DNA of 64,000 nt, from positions 186,001 to 250,000 of the forward strand of contig JAQYUZ010000004.1 in assembly GCA_033819885.1 (NCBI GenBank), given 5' to 3'. Origin of the DNA: Microbotryomycetes sp. JL201. Lineage: Eukaryota > Basidiomycota > Microbotryomycetes. This document shows positions 13,248 through 24,223 of this stretch, piece after piece. A program made the position numbers and the translations under genes. The notes under the pieces were generated by a model. The model did no database searches and was not told the DNA's origin. It worked only from the letters and a program-made list of their open reading frames with translations. The number at the start of each line of letters is the position of its first letter. The stretch's first letter is position 1.

Positions 13248-13376
13248 AGCTGGGTACCGCCGAAGTACACGCGTTTCGTTTTGAATAGGTCCACCTTGCA
13301 TAATACTTTGTTCTCACTAGTCATGTACATGTGATCTTGCAATCATAGTTTCCAAGCCGACCTGCGGTTGACGTGC

Positions 13377-14532
13377 ATGGGGGTTCTGTCTCCGCGCCTT
13401 GCAACGGATGCGATGCCGCCTGTCCTGTCGGGCAGTTCGAAACGCCAAGCCAAGCCATACGACCATGCCGTGACCCAGACAGGCTCGTTTTCGGCGCTTG
13501 GATCGCCGGGGTCCAGCAGCTCGCGCGCGGGCCATGCGAGCACAGGTCCGTCTATCGACGGCCAGCGGCAGGAGAAGCGCGCCAAGAGGTACAGGTCAAG
13601 TCAGTCCTCTTTGAGCTTGTCGCAGACTGTCTCTGGGCCGTGTGCGGTGTCTGATATCGACTCGGGCCCTGACTTCGGCGTTGCGGAACAGGCCCTCCGA
13701 AATCTGTGCAAGAGCGAGCAATGCGCGTGCGGTCGCAACGATTCTTCTGCGTCGAACGCAACAAGATAGGTCCGACCTCCGAGCAGTTTAGCGTGCTCGG
13801 CAGCACAGGCAATGTCTATACCGCGACAATTGACCAGATGCCAAAGTGCACGTGCCCCGACGGCATCAAGGGCAACACGTGCAAGCACATCATCTTCATC
13901 ATGCTGCGCGTACTCCAGGTTCCTCACGCTTCAGGAGTATGGTACCAATCGGCGTTGCTTTCGACTGAACTCAAGCAAATTTTCAATGAAGCTCCGGCTG
14001 CTCCTCAAAGTGTCATGGATCACCGTCTGTCCACGGCGTACCGTGTGGCCACTGGCAAAGAATCGGCGTCTGCCGAGCCCGGCTCGTTGAAAGCATCAAT
14101 TCAGAAACGCTTGCCAGGCGAGGGCGATTCTTGTCCAATCTGCTGTGAGTACCACGTCGCGGGCTACGATACACAAACAGCCTGCTCAGATGTCCGCACC
14201 TTGCAGACGAAGACCTCGAGCCTGGGTCCGAGAAAGGACTCGTCTTTTGCCTGTCGATTGGCGGATGTGGCAACGGCCTTCACCGGGAATGCTTTCAAAC
14301 ATGGTGCAAGTCAAGCGCCAGCGGTACAAGACCGCGATGCATCATGTGCCGTCAATTTTGGGACGAATGTGATCCAGCGGTTGGTAACGTTGGCACTGCC
14401 TGTTTGCAAGAGGGTTACGTCAACCTGGCACATGTGTCCGGTCAAGACCGCGAGCGCGACGTATCGACATACTACTCTGGTCCACGGCGTCGAGGTCAAC
14501 AGCGACCTTATTGGGACTCGTTCGGTTACTAA
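13377..14532 (+). CDS. SWIM and RING zinc-finger protein (ZSWIM2-like E3 candidate)
   Basis: Probable ubiquitin ligase. After a Ser-rich, basic N-terminus, the SWIM motif appears as KCTCPDGIKGNTCKHIIFIM (C-x-C...C-x-H), followed by a RING split by an intron at about 14143-14203: SCPICYEDLE, then GCGNGLHRECFQTWCKSS and RCIMCRQFW. The SWIM-then-RING order matches ZSWIM2/MEX and its fungal relatives. A small intron near 13642-13693 is needed to join the N-terminal frame (ending SQTVSGP) to the frame carrying CPPKSVQERAMR; its donor is weak, so that junction is tentative. The first ATG in frame was used since the frame upstream opens only with TTG. The C-terminus ends PYWDSFGY. Confidence 0.75.
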
Positions 14533-14792
14533 TGATCGCCCACGAAGTTTTCGCTCTTGTGTTTTCTCCGTAAATTGTTGTCGTGCTTGCAGTGCATTGA
14601 AATCCATTTCTTCAGACTCGAAGCATTACGCACAAAATCAGATTAAATTTTCAAGTCAACTAGATACAGAAATCTATCAGCCTCAACAAGGACAAATGAT
14701 CACGTGAATTAGATCAGGGGAATACAAAGACCAGGGTCAAGACGTATTTGGATAAACTTTACGCCTTTGTCAAGCCGCCGACTACCTTTGCA
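14533..14792. other. convergent intergenic region
   Basis: The 260 bases between the 3' ends of the SWIM-RING gene (plus) and the YTP1-like gene (minus). A/T-rich; presumed overlapping 3' UTRs. Nothing else was recognised. Confidence 0.3.
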
Positions 14793-16978
14793 TCACGAGC
14801 AAGTGCTCGATTGAGTGCCCAGCCTGGAGAGAGCGGTTGTCAGCCTGGACTCTATATGGCCCGAGGACGAGTTTGACAAACCTTTGATGGCAAACAAAGC
14901 CATGAGCCAGCAAAACGCTATCGAGACCAGCGAAACTGTGCCGTTGAGGAACATCATGATGTCGTCGAATTGGTGTCGCATCGCGGCCAACGTGACTTGC
15001 TCGGTCGACAGGATAAAGACGACACCACCGCAAGCGAGGAACAGAGAGGCGAGCGCTTCTGTTGGCGGGCGAGATGGCAAGATGGATGCCGGAGGGCGCA
15101 GGAACAAGAAAAAGTACGTCAAACATCTGAAAAGGCCAAAAAGACCGAGGAATAAACCCCAGAGAGCGTGCACGTCCACTGAATAAGCGCCCTTTGTTAG
15201 CTTGCTCGATGGGCGACAATTGACTCTATGAGCTCTCACCCTGAAACTTGAACAGTTGTGCGTGCGCCGACATTGCAATTCCCGTTGTGCCAATGATGAT
15301 GCTCGGGAACGGGTTGAAGCTAAACGCGGCGGACGCTGGCGGAGTGATACGTCGGCGATCAATGTTGCTGACGGCGTACACAGGCGCTTGCAGGCACTCT
15401 CGAAATGTCTTGGATTCGAGCATCATACCGAGCATGCCAGCAAACCAGAACCTGGTTTCAACAGTCAGCTTATCCATTGGCCAAGAAGTACCCTCAAGCC
15501 CCTCACATGACTGCAATCGAGATGTGCTGAACATCTTTGGCAGAGTATGGGTCGCCAGCGTGCTTGCCGAGGCGCTCGAGCCACGTATTTGTGGCGCCAT
15601 ACAAGAAGCACACGAAGCACTCGACAAACTCGGCTGTCCACACTCCTCGCGAGCCGCCGGGTCGGCGCTGCCATGCCCAGCCGAGGTCGGCAAACGCTCC
15701 GAGGTATCGACACCACGTCAAGAGGCCGTACATGACAAAGATCGAACCTTTGATAGTGTGAGCCATGCATCCGTTGATGTATGCTCCTCGGCATGACCCA
15801 GAATAGATGGCGATACCGCTCAGAACCTCGACGTAGCCGAAGATGACGAGAATGACCTCGGCTACGCGGAACGAAATGCTAGCGGCGCGAGCAAACTGAC
15901 TCTGTCGCGGTCCGACTGGCTGCAAGTCTTCGTGCGGTCCGGCACTATCGAACAGTGTGCCTTCGGCGTCGGACGATGTCTGCGACGAGTTGCGCGAGGG
16001 CCGCACTCGAGCACGATCCGCCTCGAGCGAAACGTTCTGCCAGTGGTGCGCTTCTGAGGTTTCGGCGATTTCTGCAGGTGACGAAACTTCCTCGTGCTGT
16101 TCACTGCTGAAAACCAGTGGGTGCCCCTCGTCTTCACGCGAGGATCGCGGACTTGCCGCAAATGGTCCGCGGAGCCAAGACGAAGCCGAGGGGCTGATCT
16201 TGGTGCCGGAGCTAAAGCGGCTCAGGACGAGCCTGAGGACGTCGAAAGCGTTCAATGCTAAAGCAAACAGCATCACGAACCAGCCGAGGCGCGAGTGTGA
16301 GCTGCCTTCGTACAATGCGGGCGTCATGGCGTTGTAAGCGCGGCCGAGGAGGCTGCCGAGCGCTGCGAAGCCGAGGAAAAGGACTTGAGGCACCGTACTT
16401 AGTGCAGACCTGCCCAAGCGCAGAAAGATTGCTGAAGACGATGCAGGTTTACTTATGTCAGCTCATAGTCTGTCTGCACAAGTGCCGACGAGCTTACACA
16501 ACGGCAACAGCACGAAAAAGGCGATCGTCATGAAGGCGATGTGAGCGATCAGCACGCCTCTGTGGCCGTTCTCTGTCTGGTCATAGCGCCAGTACGCCAG
16601 CGGGTCGGGTTCGTGAGTCATGAGCACGAGAGTCTCGTTGTAGTACTCGTGCGCCTTGCCGTGGTAGTGTTCGTGGCCACCTCCACCGTGACTCGAGTTT
16701 GCAGAGCTCGGACCCGAGGCCGAACCCGCGTCTGCACCGGCGTACATGCCGTGGTGCGCGCCTGAATGGCCTTTGGCGTGCTCATGTTCCTCATGTTCGT
16801 CGTCTCCGTGGCGCTTGGCGAGCATTAACTCGTCCAGCTGGCTCTTGGCGACACCGATCTGGTCCGGAAGCGACGAAGCGACAAGCTCGGCGTTCGCAAC
16901 GGCGGACGGTGCGCCATGCACGCCACTCACAGCCAGCAGTGCTGCAGCTGCGAGAATCACCTTTCCCACCGCGCGCAT
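14793..16978 (-). CDS. Ytp1-like multispanning membrane protein with His-rich luminal segment
   Basis: Fungal Ytp1/DUF2427-family integral membrane protein of unknown biochemical function. The start gives a clear signal peptide (MRAVGKVILAAAALLAVSG, cleavage near VHG-AP). A strongly His-rich segment follows (DDEHEEHEHAKGHSGAHHG and GGGGHEHYHGKAHEYY), then the DUF2427-like block LAYWRYDQTENGHRGVLIA and several membrane helices. The Ytp1 domain includes ISFRVAEVILVIFGYVEVLSG, HTIKGSIFVMYGLLTWCRYLG and FVECFVCFLYGATNTWLERLG. Later exons (about 15470-15250 and 15180-14793) supply further helices such as VDVHALWGLFLGLFGLFRCL. The His-rich stretch suggests metal binding in the secretory pathway lumen; that is inference. 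Introns fall near 16420-16470, 15480-15500, 15420 and 15190-15240. Confidence 0.75.
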
Positions 16979-17338
16979 CTGATGACTGAAAATCGAGAGG
17001 TGTTGTGGCCAAACAAGTAAAAAAACGGACTTCGGTCTTCGTCTCCGAACCTGCTGACGTCGATCGCTGAGAGATCACGTGCGTTCGGCACCACCGACAA
17101 GTACCTTCGAAAAGCTTCCGTTGATAGCAACAGAAACACAGAGAAGCGCCAGACGAGTCCCGAGTCCTAATGTGCACCCTGATCGCGCTGCGAATGTCCG
17201 GAATGTGTGTTTTGCCACGTCAAAAAAATTACCGGAGCGCGGGCAGCCATGCATACTCTAGGAGTTATGTAGTATCGGTAGATGATGAATTCAAGAGATA
17301 CATCAGACTGACGGCAACGGTGCTCGCACTGCGACCCC
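16979..17338. promoter_or_regulatory. shared divergent promoter region YTP1-like / SEA4
   Basis: The 360 bases between divergent ATGs. Two A-rich tracts (about 17010-17030 and 17218-17232) and no coding signal. No specific regulator site could be named. Confidence 0.35.
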
Positions 17339-20300
17339 ATGGCCCTGCCGGGGCGGCCGAAACAGGTCGTCAGCGACCCGCTCGGCTCGAGCAGGTTCAT
17401 TGTCGGGGGCGGCAGCGATCTCCGCTTGTATGAATGGGAGCATGTAAGGTGGCGCGTCCGCGAGCGCGCGCAATCCGATCGAGACAGAGGCAAGCTGACC
17501 ACAGTCCCACCCTGTTGTTGATGATGCGCTTTGCAGTCGAAACACGCCTCACGCTTCAGCACAATCGCCGCATGCTCCGAGCTCGGTCAGATCCGGTCGT
17601 TTGCTTGGTCGCCCCACAAGGCCGTTCCAAACCTCGTCGCAGCGGGTTTACACGCAGGTCGGGTGATCTTGTTGCACCTGGATGCAGCAGTCGAGGCCAA
17701 CTATGAGCAGAGCCCGCCCTTCGCGGCGCAAATCAACAGTAAGTCAAGCAAGTTGGCTTACTGCAGGCCGGCCCGTGGAAAACGACCTGGCTGACACGCG
17801 ATGCATCGCACTTTCAATAGTTCGCCATGCCCGACCTTGCAACACTGTCGCGTTCTGTGAGGAACAGCCAGCCTTGCTCGCCGTGGGACTCGAAAAGGGC
17901 CGTGGCGAATCTCTCTTCCTGTACGATGTCGAGCGCTCGGCCACACAGACAAGCAGGCCAGATCTGGGAGCGCTTCATTCTTCGACCGCACAAGTCAGCA
18001 CGAGTGACACATCTGCACCGCTGCTCTCAGCCGGCTCGTCCGAGTCGGTCTCGTCCACTGCCTTCTTGACTACCGGATCCGCGTCTGGTTCGTCACCACT
18101 GCTGGCGGCCGGGATGGCGGGCAAGTTCCTGCGCGTATACGATGTGCGCGCCGCCAATGCAGTCGTTGCCACGTGGGGCAGCCGGTCTTGCCACTGCATT
18201 AGTGCCAATCCGTTCAACGGGTTTCAGTTTGTCAGCTCGGCAGACGATGGCAGTGTTCGACTGTGGGACCTCCGGAAGAGTATGGATCCCCTCGTCAGCT
18301 TTTCCGAGATCGATGCTGGTGCTGTCTCGGCGCGAGCTAAGCCGACGATCGTCGCAAAGGCGTTGGTCGAAATCGGATGGAGCAAGTCGCAGCGAGGCAT
18401 TTTGACCACACTCGAAAGGGACAGTCACTCTTTGCGGATATGGAATATTGTAGAAGGTGCAGAATGGAAAGCGACAGAGGGAGAGTCATCAAATGAGTCC
18501 GGACTGGGCGATACTCCCTTGCGGTTACCCGTGATCTTGTCGGACAGGCGGCGTGAGTATTTCGGTCGTTTCTTGTTTTTGCTGGAGCCGACTAACTATC
18601 CTTCGTCAGCCCCTGAATTCCATCACAGTCTCGCGTCGTTCGCCTTCATTCGCTCTCCGATGAACCCCCTCAAGACACATTTCATTGGAGTGTCTCGTGA
18701 TGCCTCTGTTCCAGGGAGCTCTGGCCATGCTCTGGAGGTCATTGATGTCCCACTGTCGCATCAAGCCACTTTCACAAGCTCTGGTCTCGTACTGACGGAT
18801 TCGACAACGCCAGCCGGCATCACCTCCTTTGATTTGATTCAGGAACAACACGGCCCGATAGACGTATACAGCTCTGCACAAGATCAGGTATTGATGGACA
18901 ATCCGGCACGTAGAGCTGGCACACCGTCAGCATTGCTGCTAGACCGACCAACGTACGGTTTCAGAAGGCCTGGCGAGAACCCGCTCTCACAGCAGGATCT
19001 GGCGCCTGGAAAATCCGAGCACTTTCGTGTCTTTGAGGCGGACATAGCCCGTAGTACTGTGCAACGGCTTGAGAAAGGATACGGGTCCGAGGTCAGTCCG
19101 TGCAGAGGACTCGACCTGATTACGTCTGATCGCCTATTGGCAGGCCCTCGCCAATGCACGTATCATGGAGTCCCCTCTGAAAGAATTTTGGAGCTGGATT
19201 GCTCGTGAGACGGCTGTCAATATGACGTTCATCGGGTGACTGACTGTCGGAACTGTTGCAGGAGCTGAGCTTTTGGCAAAAGACTCATACGTCGGTGAAC
19301 ACGATTTTCGGTACAAAGGAGCGCTGTCTTTGATTATGGGACAAAGTGGCGCATCGTTGCAATCCGGGCATGGCCAGCGCAGCGCAGTGGCGAGGAATCA
19401 GCCAGCCAGCGCATCGTCGCGAACAATCTACAGCGACGTGACTCGGTCTCTGCGCAGAGGAGACGAAGCTCAAACTAAGAGTGCAGCGTATGCAGACGCA
19501 GTGGCCCAACTCGTGAACCGGCGGAGACTGGACGGCACGTTTGCAATGTCGTCATCTTCTTTGGCAAACCAGCGCAAACTTGCACTTCAATGTTGTGGTC
19601 CGGACTGGGAGGAGGATCAAGATCTGGTATCGTCTCGGTGTGTGAAGTACTACAGTCTGAGGCATCCTGGGTTGACAAACATCTCGGCTGGAACAGGTTC
19701 GCGAAAGCAGAAGATTTCGAGGCGGCTGCCCGACATGCCTTCTTCTCCGGTCACCTCGAGAAGAGCATGTCATATCTCAAAAACTGTAGCAGTGAGCTCT
19801 TCCATTCACAGCAAGCGGAATTTGAACGTTGTCCTGACTCTTGCGGCAGGTGATTCGGTCAAAATGCTCGCCCCGCTTTTGGCTGCATATGTGAGCGATT
19901 CAGATACTGTAACCTTGTGGAGACCTGAACAAATCTATTCAGCTGGCACAACGAGACAACAAAAGCGTAGACAGTCACTTCACAGACCTATGTAGATCGC
20001 TGAGCTCTGACATGGAAACGCCGTGGATGCGGGGTGAGTGCCGCACAAACATGGTCGGCGATCTCGACAAGTCTCTTACGTCTCTGCGGCATCTAGCAAT
20101 GCTGGCATTTCTCGCCAGCGGCGACTGGCGAGAGCTTGTCGACGAAACGGGATTGCCACTTCGCGACCGAGTAGCTGTGGCTCTCAGGTTTGTGGCGTTT
20201 TGTGCTGTTTGAACGAACGACCTTACATCGCTCTCCTTTCCTGCCAGGTTCTTATCGGATTCAGAGGCGAGTCGGCTGCGGAGCATGAGAAGCGGACCGA

Positions 20301-21229
20301 GCACTGAGCTGCAGTCTACAGCTCGTGCCCTTTCTGCAGGAACTTGCATCGGAAGCGCTCGCATCCGGCGATCTAGAGGCGGTGCTCTTGTTTGGCATGC
20401 AGAGTGACGGTCTGAAACTATTGACAAGCTACGTGGACCGAACATCCGACGTACAGACCGCCGCTTTGGCTGGAGCGTTCGTTTCCCCAGGTATTGTTAG
20501 GGATGACATGCGCGTAGCGCGGTGGATCGCAAGCTACCGAGCGCTGCTTGACGAGCTACAGCTGTTTTCGGCTCGGGCAATGTTTGACGTTGCCCACAGT
20601 CGGCGCGCAAGAAGCGCAGTCGAGCAAGCGCGTACTGCCGGTCGACTTGGTGAAGCCCAAGAAATCGGCAAGGCTCTGAAAAAAGCTGCGCCCTCACAGA
20701 TGGTCATCCGTTGTCAATTCTGCTCTGTCAACATTACGCCATCAGCGCACAACAACGAGTGGACTGGCTCCGTTGGAGTTAAGGTGCGTCAATACGGACA
20801 AAGCAGCCAACGCGACATAGGCTGACTGTCCATCTCAGTCGACTGTGTGCCCGACATGCAATAAGTCACTTCCAGCCTGTTGTGTTTGCTTAGAGAGACC
20901 TTCTGTACATTCATTTGGTTCGGATTCAGGTGAGAGAGGTCGGCTAAACCCAGTTTACAGCTCACTGACGCTGGATTTAGCTTCTGTGCTTTGTTGGTGT
21001 CAGAGGTGTCGACATGGCGGTTCGCTTTCATGTCATACTTGCTGCTTGAACTTCGACTTTGATTGTTGACGGCATCGTCTGTGTTCGCAGGTCACGCAAG
21101 TCACATTCTCGAGTGGTTTGAGCGCAGCGTCGTTTGTCCTGTGGCCGACTGCAATTGTGGGTTTTATGTCGTCATTATTATCGCACATCTAAGGGGCTTT
21201 GAGCAGGTCGATGCCAAGTGGACGAGTGA
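17339..21229 (+). CDS. SEA4: SEA/GATOR2 complex subunit Sea4/Mio (WD40 plus zinc-binding C-terminus)
   Basis: Subunit of the vacuole-associated SEA (GATOR2) complex that relays amino-acid availability to TORC1. The N-terminal WD40 propeller starts MALPGRPKQVVSDPLGSS and includes GSDLRLYEWEH, the family-typical RHARPCNTVAFCEEQPALLA followed by GRGESLFLYDVE, and GSVRLWDLRKSMDPLVSFSE. The C-terminal part is alpha-solenoid (for example YRALLDELQLFSARAMFDVA) and ends in a zinc module: IRCQFCSVNI, CPTCNKSLPACCVCLERP, WCQRCRHGGHASHILEWF and CPVADCNCRC. The final intron (about 21151-21206) joins CN to CRCQVDE before the TGA, which fixes the end. About ten short introns; those between 19200 and 20330 are less certain. 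Length and order match Mio/Sea4. Confidence 0.85.
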
Positions 21230-22356
21230 TTTGGCGGGCTTCGGGCGACCTTGGCGACAGACAGCTTCTCGGCGCGTTTCCTTCTTCACGCGAAAGCCTG
21301 TATGGGAAAGATCTTCGCCGATCGAGCGATCCACGACACTTTATGATCGCACAGAGCCAGGAGTTCTGCCACGTCAGTCTGCAGTGTTCGTTTCTGAATT
21401 TGAAATTCCGACGTATTCGGTGGCCCGACTTTCGATCAAATGTTTGTGAGCGGGATGATCGTCCGTCCCAGTTTCATGAGCTTGACCCACGCGATCAACG
21501 CTGTACAAACATGTTCGCAAAAGGCAGCTGTCTGTGCACATGACACAGCTACAGCATTTCCGGCCTAGACCTCGTTTGTCGCCTGATCAGAAAGCTTGTG
21601 CGCAGTCGCCCCTTGGCAATTGTCAGGGTCTAGGTCTACGACCGGATGACTGCCGGAGGTGCGGGACGACCGTTGTGCCCGCGTGCAATCGCAGACTTTG
21701 AAAAGCTTGCTGCATTCAACGACGCCATAATCCTGCACAGGCGATATTTGCGCTTTTTGCTCTCTGCTTCCTCCAGTCGAAACCGGTCTGCCATGTCTAA
21801 TCCTGGCGACGAGCCTTCGTTCGACCGCGAGCGTGTCGCTTCGGTGCTTGTTTCTGCCTCGATGAGCGAGATCCAGACGTGATCGGGTGCAAGCTTTTTA
21901 GATCACCTTAATATGAGTATGCCTGTAGCAGCCTCCTAGGTCTTGCCAGTTTCAGCTGCTCCGCTGTACTCCTCGCTCGTGTGTTCCCATTATTCTGGTG
22001 CGCAGCACGGGAACCTGCTGGTAGTGTCCTCCGCGTCGGAAATCTGAGACGCGCTTATTTGCCGGCGAGATGGCGGCGTCGCTAGTTGACAAGCAAGGCG
22101 GGTGCGCAAAGCCACGATATGGGTACGTGTGTGGTTTGTGAAACATGACATCAAGCATGCCACTGGACGAGTCTGCGTGTACCTGATCGTTGTCGACGCG
22201 CGCGCGAAAGAGCCGCGACCACTTGAAATTCAGGCACCGCTAAAGATCACCCGAGCTCGTTCTTGGGCGGCGCGAGACAGGGACATCAGGCGTTTCGCGT
22301 CACCGCCGTCTCGCATCTTCTGTTCTCATCTGAACGTGCATCAGCGCGCGAGGACC
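21230..22356. other. long gene-free stretch before the HSF-type gene
   Basis: About 1.1 kb with several overlapping small open frames but none with family similarity or convincing splice context. It may be a long promoter/5' leader for the downstream transcription factor. An in-frame GTG-initiated extension of that gene exists from about 22102 but has no recognisable content. Confidence 0.35.
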
Positions 22357-23797
22357 ATGGGATCAGCTGCCAAGACACCTCGCGCCAAGTTTGTCGAGCG
22401 CCTGCATCGGTGAGCGCTTCGCTGGCATTGCTGTTGGCGCAACCGATTTGTGCGGCGGCTGATGACGGAACGCTTCGATCCTGTCGGATGGCGCGCACAG
22501 AGTCCTTGCCTGCAACCATCCCGATTTGCGATGGGTCTCGAACGACAGGTTTGAAGTCGCGGCAGACGACACTCGTGCACGTCGTGCGCTCGCTGCAGAG
22601 TTCGACTTTCGCAGGCAAGTCATTTCAGCTTGCTCTTGCAGGACCGCGCTGACGGTCTGCTTGCTTTCACTTTAGCTTGAGCTCGTTCGTCCGCCAGCTG
22701 AGCTACTACGGGTACGTACAGGCCTCTCAATTCTGTCTGCGTCCCACGGCTAATTCGGCGGACACATAACCCTTTGCAGTTTCAAGCGCATGAGCGACAG
22801 GCGAAGATCGGTTGACAAGGGCTCTGAAACATGTGTCCATGTGATCTTCGGGTAAGTGGCCTCTGCCGCAGACGGGCGCACCGCGCCGCCTCCTGCATTC
22901 GAGAAAGCTGACTCGTCTGGATTCAGACATCCGTCCGGCAACTTCAGGCGCGATGACCCGGAGTCTCTCCATCTGATCAGCAGGAGACCGCGCTTACGCA
23001 AGTCAAGCAAGACACACGGCCAGTCCAGGCATCGCAAAACTAGCGTGGACGACCAGTCCGGCGAGTCTGAAGATTGGCCTCCGCGATTGTATGAGCAGAC
23101 AAGCGAAGCTGCGCACAACTTGCTTCAGGGCACGAGGAGAGACGCATATCAACCGCAGACGCTTGCAGGCCTCGCGCAAGTGGCAAGCTTGCAACGTGCG
23201 AGTTGGCCCGGTCTGCGTCTGCCGATTCAAACAGCTCCTTGCTCCTGGGCCAGCCCTTACCCAACACCACTGCAGTACTCACCCGACTACAGAGATAATA
23301 GCTACTTGACCGACAGCCACACGCCTCCCCTTGACATGGTGGGCCGCGCAGAATACTTTCCACCTGCGCCTGCCAGCGACAAGCAACCGATGATCGGTTA
23401 CGTTGCGCCCGCCCTTCTCTCGCCAGTCTCGCATGTTGGACTATCTAGCCGCCGCGCTTCTGCTTGCAGCATGTACAGTCACGCCAGTGTCAGTTCCGGC
23501 GCGCCGGCATCTCCAGCTGCACTGCCACCGGCTTTGCCCGATTTCTTTTCGTCGTTCCAAACGCCGCCGCATCCACTTGTCCTGACGGAACGACGTGATG
23601 TCGTTCCAGCGCACGCTCCGGATGCTGCAAGCTACAAACCCTCATATGCGCCATACATTCTCGCTCCCGAGACGTCGTATCAAGCGCCTTGGGCAGCTTT
23701 GCCTACCGCACAGCATATTGGATACGCACGCGATCTGGCTCCGTCTCACTTTCCGGCCTTAGAGCAACCCGGCTATCACCACTCTTTTACTTCCTGA
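22357..23797 (+). CDS. HSF-type DNA-binding domain transcription factor
   Basis: Nuclear regulator with a heat-shock-factor type winged-helix domain starting about 8 residues from the N-terminus. The start ATG gives MGSAAKTPRAKFVERLHR; after an intron (about 22412-22500) VLACNHPDLRWVSNDRFEVA; after a second (about 22615-22671) the diagnostic SLSSFVRQLSYYG; after a third FKRMSDRRRSVDKGSETCVH; and after a fourth HPSGNFRRDDPESLHLISRR. This covers the full HSF fold, including the recognition-helix region FVRQLSYYGF. The rest is Ser/Pro/Tyr-rich and disordered, with basic stretches near the domain. No HSF-type hydrophobic coiled coil is evident, so an Mga1/Sfl1-like or filamentation regulator is as likely as a true heat shock factor. 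Confidence 0.8.
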
Positions 23798-24223
23798 TGG
23801 CGACTGCCCTTCGCCGTGCTTCCGATTATTCTGCTTCGCATGTTTCAATCTCAAACGCACGCACCAAACACGAGAGCCCCTGCTCCAATCTTCTGTTCTC
23901 CGTCTTCATTTCGGTGCTTGTTGTCCACAGGCTTTCCTTGCCTTGCTTTCTTGGTTGTCAGTACTCATACCGTCGATATACGTTCTGTCTGTAAACAAAG
24001 GGCTATTGATATTCGTTCTACCTGTAAACAAATCGCTCTTCTGTCACTGGATACGACATTTGGGTTTGCAATGTCATGAAACGAACAAGCAAAGTACATG
24101 CAACAATCTGACAGTGTCTATCGCTCAAAGTGATCAAAATGAAAAATCTTCACATCTGTTTCGAGACGAGAGTAGCAGAATTCGTCACCGGCGAATCGGA
24201 ATGAACACGGAACGCGCGGAGAC
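23798..24223. repeat. convergent intergenic region with a short imperfect tandem duplication
   Basis: A/T- and pyrimidine-rich 3' intergenic region between the HSF-type gene (plus) and the ferric reductase (minus). It holds two imperfect copies of a unit reading GATATACGTTCTGTCTGTAA and GATATTCGTTCTACCTGTAA, each followed by ACAAA, within about 23973-24033. No gene was recognised. Confidence 0.5.
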
